Shown piece after piece: positions 33,151 to 44,157 of a stretch of 64,000 bases of DNA. Source of the DNA: Moniliophthora roreri (taxonomy: Eukaryota; Basidiomycota; Agaricomycetes; Agaricales; Marasmiaceae); contig LATX02000100.1 of NCBI GenBank assembly GCA_001466705.2, positions 62,001 to 126,000 on the forward strand. The letters run 5' to 3'. The translations under genes and the position numbers were made by a program. How positions within the stretch are numbered: the stretch's first letter is position 1; the number at the start of each line of letters is the position of its first letter. The notes under the pieces were generated by a model. That model saw only the letters and a list, made by a program, of their open reading frames with translations, made no database searches and had not been told where the DNA came from.

Positions 33151-35291
33151 CTACAATAATTCCTCCTTCGCCATCTTCAACATCTCGGGAGCCTCAGGAA
33201 AACGAGCTTTAGTTGAAACATGATACGCAGGTACCCGACTATGCCCAAGTCATGGTTCAGAATTCAGAATCGACCGCTCGGCTAGGATGTAATGTATCTC
33301 TTACCTGAGAATACCAGTTGCTTGGTCATTTGAAATGCTAATTGGGGATTCATTTCCATGCGCATCCTTTCCAGGTTCGAGTTTCGCAGCCCAAAGTACA
33401 ATCGCAAAACTCAGTACAGTGTTTGATGCGAGGTGTCTACCTGGACAAATCCTGAATCACACGGCTAACGGATTAAAATAGAGCCATTTATGCCATAAGG
33501 ATAAAGACACATACCTTCGACCAAATCCAAATGAATAATGTCCTTCATCCTTGGTATCAGGAGGTGGCTCTTTATGTGTCCCATCTTCGTTAAGAAACCG
33601 TTCAGGTCGAAATACATCTGGATCTTGGCCATACGTTCCGGGATCATGATTCATGGCGCTTGTGTTGATCGTTAGCGAGTCAGAGTTGGAAGGTGTGAAA
33701 AGCTCACAGTATGTTTGGTATAATCCAGCTACCTTTTGGGATGTGATAGCCTTCATAAATGTCGTCCTGGAACAGCCAAAGTCAATTAAAGCTTTAAAGA
33801 TAAAGTAATCCAGCACTTGCTTCGAGTGAAACATGAAATACGCCAAGTGGAACCGGAGGACGCCAACGTAGGACCTAGTCAGACATTAGAATGCATCGAG
33901 AGCCACAAAGAACACATGCGAACCTCTTTCACAACTGCACGCATGTAGGGCAGATTTTCCATGTCAGCCAACGTCGGTATCCTAGCTTGGCCAATGACAG
34001 CGTCAATTTCTGCTTGGACTTTCCGTTGAACATCGGGGAAGGCGAGCATAGCAACGATAAGCCACTCAATAGCGGTCAGAGACTACAGGGAATGGTCAGT
34101 AAACTTTGAAAAGGCTGTCTTTCTGAGACGAAACTGTATCGTATCCTCCTATGCTGGGAATGAAAGGGATAAGTGCAGGGCGGAAAATAGAACGAGGAGA
34201 ACGCACTAAAGCGCCGCAGCTAACCAGGCAGATTCCAAGTCATTAAGCCCATGTTGATCCTGCGTTTCAACAAGCATAGTGCACAGGCTCGGTTCGGACT
34301 CCTGCTTCTGTACCTGTAGATTGTCGAAGCTGTCAGTTGAATTTCAATTTGGGCATATAGACGTACCACCAATTCCTTGATGGGAAGAAAGAATTTCAAA
34401 ACACTTTCGGTGTACATATTATACTTTGCCTTCATTTCCTGTTTCCACCTTGCAAGAAATTCTGGGATGTGCTCAAGGACGGGAATGTGGTTAGCGAGAT
34501 ATCTTCCAGGTGCGATGGCTAGGGATATATCACCGATGCAATTTGACAGTTCTGTTATAATTGCATGGCGACGAGATGTATCGTTATATATGAGAGATGC
34601 GATTGTGAACGAGGTGAACCTATACATCATTCTCTTTCAGCTTCCCAAACCTATTGTTAATAGACAGACAAGAATACCGATATACGTGGTCATGGCATTC
34701 CTGCGGGCTATCCAGGATATCTAGCGCAAGCTGAATGCCTTCACGCATGTGTATTGGGAAGTAGCTGACACTGGCTCTTATGTTTAGTGTTTCGTGTGCA
34801 GCGCGACGCATGGAGCGCCATCTATTGAATTGTGAAGTATGAAGTCAAATTGCCCAGTGCTTTTTGGACTCACCTTGTTCCATGATCCATCAATGCTATA
34901 TTCACCCCGCCAGTCAAGCATTCAGCGACAGGCATTCGAGGTCTCTGGGAGTAGTTGGCAGCACGGCGGTCAAGGAGATCTCCAGCTGCTTTGGCCGAGT
35001 TCAATACGATAGCGTCCTGGTTGAACAGGCGAATGTACACGATGTCGCCTGGTTGCAATTCATTTAGGGAAACGTGTACCTTGAATACAGTTGTGACGTA
35101 CCATAAGTCTTCTTCCATTCAATCAGAGAATGCCACGGCTGGTCCACATCGAGCTGAAAGAGGTTCCCTACGATAGGGTAACCTTTAGGTCCTGGCGGCA
35201 AGTTTCGTGGATGTTTGGACTTGAGATATATGTGCCAAGCACAAACCGATACTAGAACGGATGCAAGAGTAGAAATGACGGTGAATGACAT
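33151..35291 (-). CDS. Cytochrome P450 monooxygenase, P450-1, 12 exons
   Basis: Exons on the minus strand: 35291-35102, 35048-34874, 34821-34678, 34619-34367, 34313-34207, 34153-34135, 34082-33924, 33874-33821, 33766-33708, 33658-33515, 33451-33305 and 33238-33151; total 1539 nt, 512 codons plus stop, in frame throughout. Seen: N-terminal membrane anchor, Pro hinge NLPPGPKGYPIVGN, I-helix IGGYDTS, partly encoded by a 19-nt microexon, K-helix KEVLRWRP (ExxR), FRPERF, and the heme loop FGFGRRICPGRH with the Cys ligand. One intron has a GC donor (GCAAGT at 33820). Such ER-anchored enzymes oxidise lipophilic substrates; the substrate is unknown. All catalytic landmarks are kept, so it is probably functional. 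Confidence 0.88.
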
Positions 35292-35313
35292 AGTAGAGAG
35301 ACGCCGATAAGAG

Positions 35314-35479
35314 CATCAGCAAAAACCGTGTAGTGCTTATAATGGGTTCCCCGGGGTTTACAATCCACCTGCAGGGTATTATGACCCTTAAAACCAGTCA
35401 TAACCCCCACAAACCAGGCCATAACCAGGTTATGATCCCCCTGGAGCTAGGTTATAGCACTTTCCGGTTTTTGCTGATG
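35314..35479. mobile_element. 166-bp MITE upstream of P450-1
   Basis: Inverted termini CATCAGCAAAAACCG and CGGTTTTTGCTGATG, flanked by AG on both sides (35312-35313, 35480-35481). The sister unit upstream of P450-2 has the uninterrupted site GAAGAGCTTTTC at ~46335. It sits about 20 bp upstream of the P450-1 ATG and could affect its promoter. Confidence 0.75.
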
Positions 35480-35620
35480 AGCTTTTCGGAGAAGGGTACA
35501 AAGTCTGCGGGCAGATTGAAGTGGTGTGCCTGACAGAGCATCCGTGTCTCATGGCTGTCAGGTAGTGTATGACGCGATGTGGCACAACTTTATATCAAGA
35601 TAAGTTAGTTACGTTACTGN

Positions 35621-36935
35621 CTTCTGTACCTGTAGATTGTCGAAGCTGTCAGTTGAATTTCAATTTGGGCATATAGACGTACCACCAATTCCTTGATGGG
35701 AAGAAAGAATTTCAAAACACTTTCGGTGTACATATTATACTTTGCCTTCATTTCCTGTTTCCACCTTGCAAGAAATTCTGGGATGTGCTCAAGGACGGGA
35801 ATGTGGTTAGCGAGATATCTTCCAGGTGCGATGGCTAGGGATATATCACCGATGCAATTTGACAGTTCTGTTATAATTGCATGGCGACGAGATGTATCGT
35901 TATATATGAGAGATGCGATTGTGAACGAGGTGAACCTATACATCATTCTCTTTCAGCTTCCCAAACCTATTGTTAATAGACAGACAAGAATACCGATATA
36001 CGTGGTCATGGCATTCCTGCGGGCTATCCAGGATATCTAGCGCAAGCTGAATGCCTTCACGCATGTGTATTGGGAAGTAGCTGACACTGGCTCTTATGTT
36101 TAGTGTTTCGTGTGCAGCGCGACGCATGGAGCGCCATCTATTGAATTGTGAAGTATGAAGTCAAATTGCCCAGTGCTTTTTGGACTCACCTTGTTCCATG
36201 ATCCATCAATGCTATATTCACCCCGCCAGTCAAGCATTCAGCGACAGGCATTCGAGGTCTCTGGGAGTAGTTGGCAGCACGGCGGTCAAGGAGATCTCCA
36301 GCTGCTTTGGCCGAGTTCAATACGATAGCGTCCTGGTTGAACAGGCGAATGTACACGATGTCGCCTGGTTGCAATTCATTTAGGGAAACGTGTACCTTGA
36401 ATACAGTTGTGACGTACCATAAGTCTTCTTCCATTCAATCAGAGAATGCCACGGCTGGTCCACATCGAGCTGAAAGAGGTTCCCTACGATAGGGTAACCT
36501 TTAGGTCCTGGCGGCAAGTTTCGTGGATGTTTGGACTTGAGATATATGTGCCAAGCACAAACCGATACTAGAACGGATGCAAGAGTAGAAATGACGGTGA
36601 ATGACATAGTAGAGAGACGCCGATAAGAGCATCAGCAAAAACCGTGTAGTGCTTATAATGGGTTCCCCGGGGTTTACAATCCACCTGCAGGGTATTATGA
36701 CCCTTAAAACCAGTCATAACCCCCACAAACCAGGCCATAACCAGGTTATGATCCCCCTGGAGCTAGGTTATAGCACTTTCCGGTTTTTGCTGATGAGCTT
36801 TTCGGAGAAGGGTACAAAGTCTGCGGGCAGATTGAAGTGGTGTGCCTGACAGAGCATCCGTGTCTCATGGCTGTCAGGTAGTGTATGACGCGATGTGGCA
36901 CAACTTTATATCAAGATAAGTTAGTTACGTTACTG
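35621..36935 (-). repeat. Exact copy of 34305-35619 after an N: unmerged contig overlap
   Basis: The 1315 bp after the N at 35620 repeat the 1315 bp before it with a constant offset of 1316; every shared ORF translates identically, including the 5' exons of P450-1 and the MITE. I read this as two contigs that overlap but were joined with a gap, not as a second gene. The sequence to the right (36936 on) is then the true upstream flank of P450-1. Confidence 0.85.
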
Positions 36936-39302
36936 CACAGTAATTGATTCCAGTAGTTGACGTGTGGTCGAGAGTCAGCTGGACTGGGGGAGAATGAAGG
37001 ATCCTAAAGTAAGTAAGTTGAGAATGCATAGCTCTGAGGGCTTCTGCAAGAGGTGTGAAATCAAAGGTCAAAAGACTTACGCATACAGAATACCATCTAT
37101 ACGGGCTATATTCTGGAGCTTAGAATATCATCATAAAAAACAAGATGTGTATCTGGGATGTAAGTGCCCGCGTGGCCTGGCATGGGAGTCGGATTTCCGG
37201 AAGGTCCGGTGACAGCAGCGTCGACCCCACGTCGTTTTCTGTCCCCCGTATGTTATCTCTATGTCGTCCTATATTATGTCTTCGATAGAGTCGGCGGCGG
37301 ATAGCTATCAGAGGGCCCCCCCCCTTCACGTCAATGTGCAAGATTTGAATCGGCTACACCTCTTGATAGAACATATTGAACTCGTCGTCGTCATGGTTGC
37401 GCCAAGGGAGAGGAGAGTCGATTAGTCGATTAGTCGTGAGCGGAATCGACGGACGAACAGCGTTGCGTATGGAGTTCTTAGGGTTAGGGATCAGTTGGAC
37501 TCGGACTACAGAACCTTGTTTCCGTTAGTATGGTAAGCAGTGTGATCTGAAATCGAATGCTAGATGCAGAACGCCATTCGGCTACAAGTGGGACAATACG
37601 GCTGGTTCTGTTTCAGCTTCTCACCGACATCGAGCTAAGTTACCTGAAGTAGAGGAAAAATTTTGACCGTCTTGATCGTGAAAGCCGAGAAGAAAGAGAC
37701 AAAGCACCCGTTGTCGGAGCCGGGCGCCTCACGTGGTATCGAAGTGACGGAAGCGTTACCTGTCACACAACCATCTGTTTCCTCGAACCATCACGACGCC
37801 TACTCTCTCGGTTTACTGCGCTCGTCGGCCGCCCATAATGCTCTACACGCAGAATCAAGTAAGTCTCTTGACATTATCTCTCTCTGACTTGGAGCTTTCC
37901 TGATTGATTTGTAGCTCTGAATTGCTTCGTTGGTTGGATGTCGTTAAAGGCGAAGATATTGTACGTGTGTCTTGTAGTATGATTGAGATGCACAGTGCTC
38001 AACTTGGTGACGTAGAGACTTTGATAAAATTGGATGTGTTGAGGCTCCAACATCACTTTAAACACCCAAGAGGGTACGCTCTTGCTATCTATACCTGCGT
38101 CTTATTCCGACTGACAATATTGAAAACATCAGCAGAGGCAGCCCATTGCGGAATATTCATTTAAAGTTGCTATCTTCTCAACACATATGACAGCTGCCTA
38201 CGACGGCTGATCAATAATATCTCAAAATCGAGCGGCTAGAAATTGAGCTTGGCGGCGTTACAAGACCGAGAGCAGGAAAGCAGAGAATGCTGGCATGATG
38301 AGTTACACTACTGGGTACGTAATCCTTTGTCTTGCTTCCTACACGTTTGCTCATAGACTGATCGCAGCCGTCGCCGCTTATTGCCGCCTCAGACCGCCAT
38401 GAATCACTTCAACCCGGCATTTATCCTTAGCCTATTCGCTTTTCCGCATCCCGACACCTATGGTGGTTAGGAAAGTTGATTCGTACTCAGGTACGTCGCC
38501 TATCTAGCCCCAGAGATGGTCGTTCAGTCCCACTATGGTAGTTCTGCAATACTCTCAACACCACACTTCTGCCCACCGTGAACGGAAATAGCTGTTTTAG
38601 TTGGGTTCGAAGTGAGTGCGAGTCTTTTGCCATGTATCTCCCGCACGCTTATAACTCTACCTGGATGGGGTATAAGGATGAATATACACGCCCGCCACAC
38701 AGCTTTTCCCCCTGTGTCGTCCCCCCACCCATATACACAACTACACCGACATACGCTACCTTCCTTCTATCTCTTTGTTGAATGTTAGCGGGGAAGGATA
38801 ACACGCAGCGGAACGTTATTTCGGGTTAGGTGTGTAGCGGATGCTGGCATGGATTAAGGAGTGGGGGTGGGTAGGGTCACGGAGGAGCGACAGGAAAGTG
38901 TCGGCATACAACAGGAAGAACAGGGACGGAAGCTTGAGATTTCCTATGTACTTCCACACCGGTAGTTCATGTACCACTAGCCTTCATTGCTTCTTTGACA
39001 GGTAATCGACCTGCGCCTGAATATTTTGCTCGGAGAAAGAGGATTATGACGGCATAAAAATTACAGTAGCACTGAGTGTCGAATGTCATTGAGATCAAGC
39101 TGAATCGTACCTTTTCCAAAAAATCTTTCTCAATGCTGGCGAAAGAAAAATCACGCCTTATCCTTCGTCCTTGAATGTCAATTACTGAAACCGCGATACC
39201 AGCCCTTCTTTTTCCTTCTCATTGGCTTTCTCGACTCGAAGACGTAACTCTAGTCCCGATACCCAATGCTGTTGTTATGAGGTTGCCTTTCTTGGTACCA
39301 TC
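36936..39302. repeat. P450-1 upstream flank; block B repeat at 37655-38450
   Basis: 36936-37110 matches the promoter flanks of the other P450 copies. 37655-38450 is homologous to 57440-58250 (shared TCTTGATCGTGAAAG and GACTGATCGCAGCCGTCG). No conserved reading frame is seen between copies, so no gene is called. Two TTAGGG units at ~37478 are incidental. Confidence 0.45.
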
Positions 39303-39392
39303 GCATTCATGGGGTAATGGCAACTTGGGTCGATCCATTTGCCATAAATCTACTGTGTCTACCCGGCCGGGGTTCGATTCCCACACAATGCA
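39303..39392 (+). ncRNA. tRNA-Gly-like sequence (SINE head or pseudo-tRNA)
   Basis: It starts GCATTCATGGGGTAATGG (box A-like) and ends GGGGTTCGATTCCC (perfect box B) then ACACAATGCA, so the ends pair over five bases as in tRNA-Gly. A run of T follows at ~39451-39462. The anticodon arm is expanded and does not fold properly, so it is a tRNA-derived element rather than a tRNA. Confidence 0.5.
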
Positions 39393-40574
39393 TTCATTAT
39401 CCAGTGCGAGATTTTTCTCTCTTGTACCACCGTAGTCGTAATTTCTTCGTGGTTTTTTTTTTCTGATCGATTCTAGCGGGAGCGCTGCATGTTTGATTGA
39501 CGGTACATAAAGCCGAATCATACCTTTCCCAAAAAAAACGAATGCACGGCGCTTCCATTCGTCCTGGTTGATTTGTACGATCACAACGGCTCGGGTATAC
39601 CATCGCGCTTCCGCAATAAGCCGATATCGATGTGATGAGAGCGTCACATGTCACACAGTTGTTCCTTTTTTTCTTCTCGAGCCACCATGACACATACTTT
39701 TACTAACACTTGTGTCCCTGAAAATGCTCTAAGTAAATCTCTTATTCTTCTTTTATCTGCTTAGATCCTTGCTGATTCGTTTTTGCTGTGTTAAGATTGC
39801 TTCATGTGCCGACGTTGTCGGAAGAGAAGAATTTGTTGCAAGAAATACGTGTGACGTAGCTATGTTTTCGATACTTGGGGGCAATAACCTCGGCTATGCT
39901 GCTGCCGTAGATCTCCTTTGCGAAACAGAAGCAAACCTCCGCGATCCGCTGTCAAATCATTCTACGCGCCAAAATCTAGATCACCATTCAGACACTCTTA
40001 AACGCCATACCACCTTCCTTTTACCCCTTGTCGCTGGAGAGCGCCGGGTGGTCTGGCTATCGCGATGCCGAAGACTACTGCTGGTTCTGGTTCTGGATGA
40101 TGGCTAACTATGTACACGCGAATGGAGACTAAGTGCTGGAAGCTCATGCCAAACACTACCAAATGGGCCTGGAACCTCCGCTCTGTGCCCCGGTCCCCCT
40201 ACTACACCGTGAGGGGAGGGTGCGAGCCCGAACAGGATTTGACGTTATCCTCTTGGACAGAAGCTAAGGGCCGGTAGATATACAGCCTCACGACTATCAG
40301 AATTGACACCCCAGAGTAACGTTCCCTTGTTTGGTCCAAGCACTGAGGCAAATAACAACAAAAGTGAGTTACTCGTACTTGTTCACCTGGAGGGTGTGAG
40401 ACCTACTACGCATCCTGTTGACATTATCAACTCTTTGCCGGACTTGATTGGCTTGCCACAGTCGGTTGCAAGACCGCCTGCCGCAACCGTCGATGTGAAC
40501 CCTCTGTCAGGTAATATCTTTTTGATTAATCTTCCTATGATCAACTTTCCTAACTATTGGGAATCACGCACAAA
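39393..40574. other. Gene-poor stretch with scattered tRNA-like and repeat pieces
   Basis: 39595-39690 repeats the GATATCGATGTGA...CATGTCACA module found at 41340, 53177 and 61142. 40033-40200 is homologous to the 169-bp insertion at 43802-43970. No gene supported. Confidence 0.35.
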
Positions 40575-41248
40575 CACACGGGTTTAGGAAAAAAATCAGT
40601 TAGCCAGATTTCAGCCGGAAACCGCACCTGATTCATCAGGGAGCTGGCAGAACAAAAGGTAAGCAGAAATGGCTGCAGAAATTGGGTGATTCTGAACTTC
40701 TGACCTGACGCCTGAAAGGAAAGGAATCAGGAAGCATTTCGGTGGGCAGGAAGCCAAGTCCGAAATACAGACAATAAGACGCTCTGAAATCCTTCCATAA
40801 TTGGAGACAATCGGCGTACATTTCTGGTCTTCCGAAAGAAGTCCATTCAGGTAAGCTTTCTGGGCTTCCTGAAATGCCCCCATTCGGACTGCCTGGAACC
40901 GGCCGCCGTGGGCCAATGGAAAAATATCTGATAGACAGATTCGACCCAAATCTGCTGCTGTTGCGGAACCCCCGAAGCTTCAATTGAAATGTTGCGTTTC
41001 GGTAATCTCGGAAATGACGCAAATCAGCATTCATTTCGGTACGTCGAAGTTCTCGCCTTTTTCTTCACCTTTCTGGTGGTCCTAAAGCGCTCCTGATTGG
41101 TTGAGTTCCAGCTCAAAATTTCGGGCGACTTAAACTCCATGATTCTGGACGCCTTTCAGTTTGTCATATCCTGCTCTTTATTGCAGGTAAATCAGTATAT
41201 ATTTCCGGTTGAAATCTGTATAATAGATTTTTTTCCTAAACCGGTGTG
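40575..41248. mobile_element. 674-bp CACAC-ended element, copy 2
   Basis: Left end CACACGGGTTTAGGAAAAAA and right end inverted CACACCGGTTTAGGAAAAAA, with further inverted similarity inward (AGATTTCAGCCGGAAA / AGATTTCAACCGGAAA). AAA flanks it on both sides (40572-40574, 41249-41251). Empty sites exist at ~51645 (GCACAAATGG) and ~61068 (GCACAGATGA). No transposase; a 3-bp duplication with CAC ends recalls CACTA or Harbinger-like elements. Confidence 0.8.
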
Positions 41249-42720
41249 AAATGGTTTGTTCAGAAGCATTATGATTATCTTTTACCTTGGCAAAGACTAA
41301 ACAAACATCATCAACGGGAGCACAAAGCGCTCTACAAGCTGATATCGATGTGACCCAAGTGTTACATGTCACACGACCGTTCCTTTTTTTCTCAAACCAC
41401 CATGACGCCTATTTTCTTCTCTTGGTGCTGCAACCGCCGTCCACCCGGAATGCTCCGCCTCCTATTGTTCCGCTACCAACTGGAGCATTAATGCTCCGTA
41501 GTCAGAGGGGAAAGGAAATACGTTATTCGATTGGCCAAAAGGTACGTGTCTCGAGCCATGATTGATACGACGTGTGATAACTCTCCATGATCCAGAAACC
41601 GAGTACTTACGTTGATGGTTGATAGTACGCTCTTGCTAACATTATTCATTATCCCATTCGGACTGATGATATCCAGCCCGTCTTTTCGAATACTCAAAAT
41701 CATAAATTCCGAATCGCTACCTCACCTCTTACACGCTGGGGAGGTCGTATGTCACTTTCCTTTGACTTCTTCCCCTATGACCCCCGGCTAATACCTTTCG
41801 CCAAGTGAATAAACTGCTTGAATCACATCTCTCATCCAATGAAATCTGGTCCGTGGAAGATAGGGACACGATGAACATCACTGCACTATGTACGTACTCA
41901 CTCATCTTTTTTCCTGTCTCACTTTAGCTATCGTCGCATCTTGAACCATACACGTAGCCCTCATCCCTGCTCCCCGGTCATACTTCCACTGCTGTCCTTG
42001 TACGCTTTCCAGTCACCTCGCTATTAAAGATCCTTCCCCAACGAAGCTCTAGGTTCGCATACTGAGCAGCTTGGTGATTTATAATCACCCCAGGGTACGT
42101 CCAAATTCATTATCTAGCCGTCGAAGATGATTGCTGACGGTTTAAGATAGGTATACCTATATCTCCCTCCCCACCGTCTCACTCGTCATCTAGCAATGGT
42201 ATAAAGTCCAGTACAGCGCTCCCACTCAGCCTCAGCCCCGTCGTTTTCCCCACACACTTGCACATGTACCCACATCTCCTTCGTGAACTTGGGGAATGCG
42301 GATCCAGAGGGTGCTATTGCAGGAGTATGAACAATGGGAGAGGTCACATGCGTTAGGGATGGGAGTGTGAGTGTAAGTGGAGGAGCTAATCTTTGGTTTT
42401 TCGCTGATGCAGCTTCGTAGTGCAGTCAATTCACAATTTCGCATCAAGGTTAATGCGCATCGGATATGAGAATAAGACATGAGCTACTCGGACTCTTTTA
42501 CGCCTGCGCCTATACATACCTTCCCACCCACTCTCACTCACATTCCCTCTGTGAGATTGGGGAACATAGGATTGGAGGGGTGTTACCGAGGGGAAGGTAT
42601 CTCGCGTTGAGTGTTGGGTTAGGGTGGGGACCGACAAGGAGGATGTCTGAGAATACTTGGGGGTCTCACTTCCTATACTGGCGCTTACTCTTGCAAATAA
42701 GAATGAGAAATCCACTATGG
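41249..42720. repeat. Block A repeat, copy 1
   Basis: It is homologous to 53155-54010 and 61080-62330. Shared marks are GATATCGATGTGACCCAAGT, GCTCCGTAGTCAGAGGGGAA and GTACGTGTCTC. Splice-like signals (AAAAGGTACGTGTC, CATGATCCAG) recur in all copies, hinting at a decayed spliced gene or a long repeat, but no frame is conserved across the three. Confidence 0.45.
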
Positions 42721-43588
42721 GCTCTAGATCTGTGGTGTAGGATGTTTAGCATGTCCACCTTCGAGCCAATGTTGTGCCGTTGCCCTAGTCATATCCTTTT
42801 TGCCGTCTGTGTCTGACCAAATAAGTGTGGAGTTAGTTCTTTGCACGCCGGGCTCTCGCAACTGTACTCGTTGCAAGAGTCTGCATTTGCCATACTCACG
42901 TAACCCTATCCTACGTCGTTACCTCAAAACCTCGTCATTTTCTTACCAGCTCCACTTGATGGTACACCGGAAAAATCAATTATCTAAAGTATCTCGTAGC
43001 AACGATATATATACAACTTTTGCCATGGCAGAAAACTGACCTCGACGGCATTCATTGCGTTGGCGCTTTAGGTTACCATTCTCGACATCCTTACCCAATC
43101 TAAAATGAAAGTATCCCACCCTCCTCAAACATTCAAAAATTGTTTACTGTGCTGTGTGGCAAGGGATGCTTCTGCATGGTGAGTGTCACCACTCACCGTA
43201 TAGGTCATAGCTACGAGATACGTACCTCTTTTGCCAAATCCTTTCTTCCGGCGGTACCCGACCACGAAGTAAGCGACACAATCAAAGCGAGTAGGTAAGG
43301 CTCCAAGCTGATAAGAGAATGAGAAGAAGCTTACCGGATTCAAGTTGTTAGAGCATTCTGTGTGAATGACGAGTGCAGTAAACGGAGAAAAAGTAGATGT
43401 CATGGTGGTTCCCTTTTGACCGTGACGGATCTTCACATCATCATCCTACGAACTTGTATTATCTCACTCAAAATTGAATGTATGCAACCAAAGCTGAGAG
43501 CTACTCGCGTGTCAACGAGAACATGGCCGAGAACGATCAACGACGTCGTTGCGCCCATCCGTCCTCAAAGTATGCAGAGCAAAGCAAA
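42721..43588. repeat. Gene-poor flank with repeat shared with 30830-31042
   Basis: 43160-43410 is the sister copy of the sequence next to the long-TIR element at 31050; after CATGGTGGTT the two diverge. A tRNA-like 5' half (GGTGTAGGATGTTTAGCATG) lies at ~42734. No gene called. Confidence 0.35.
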
Positions 43589-43700
43589 CATCTGCAAAAC
43601 CAGCAGAGTGAGATAACAGGGTTCCAGGGGTTATAACCGAGGTATAACCGGATTACATACCCCTGGAACCAGGTATACCACTCTGCAGGTTTTGCCGATG
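43589..43700. mobile_element. 112-bp MITE, same family as 35314-35479
   Basis: Termini CATCTGCAAAACC and GGTTTTGCCGATG are inverted, flanked by AA on both sides (43587-43588, 43701-43702). The uninterrupted site ACCAAAGGAAAGGC is present at ~32840 in the first P450 unit. Confidence 0.75.
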
Positions 43701-43801
43701 AAGGAAAGGCACCGCGTTTCTTTCATCGACAACTCATACGTTGTCTTACACTACACCATTTATTCTCCCTGGCTAAAATGCACCAAGAAATCATTTCCTG
43801 G

Positions 43802-43970
43802 TGGAGAGGGCCGAGTGGTCTGGCTATCGCGATGCCGAAGACGATGCTGCTGGTTCTGGATGATGGCTGACTACGTACACGGAAATGTAGACTACGCGCC
43901 GGGAGCTCATGCCAAACACTGCCAAACAGGCCTGGAACCTCCGCTCCGTGCCCCGGTCCCCCTACTACAC
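43802..43970 (+). mobile_element. 169-bp insertion with box A-like head (possible SINE)
   Basis: The first P450 unit reads CCCTGGCCGATTT at ~32941 where this unit has a 169-bp insert flanked by TGG/CTGG on both sides. The insert starts TGGAGAGGGCCGAGTGGTCT, like the 5' half of a Ser/Leu tRNA (box A GGCCGAGTGGTC). A relative lies at 40033-40200. Element class is inferred. Confidence 0.5.
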
Positions 43971-44157
43971 TGGCCGATTTCTATCGCGGTGATTGACAAA
44001 TGAATGGAAAGCATATATGGCGAAGTGTTGAGCTTGCTCTGCTGGGAAGAGATAATGAGGAGATACAAGATAAATTAGCGTACTTTCGATTGTTACATTC
44101 AGAATACTGTAATCTCGACATTCTATACACGCGAAAATCAAGCCAACAAGATAGCCA

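Noticed and set aside
35621..36607. A fourth P450 gene (5' exons only)
   Set aside because: It is an exact copy of the P450-1 5' half directly after an N; contig overlap explains it better.
37478..37489. Telomere repeat (two TTAGGG units)
   Set aside because: Two units are too few; no other telomeric or subtelomeric sign is seen.
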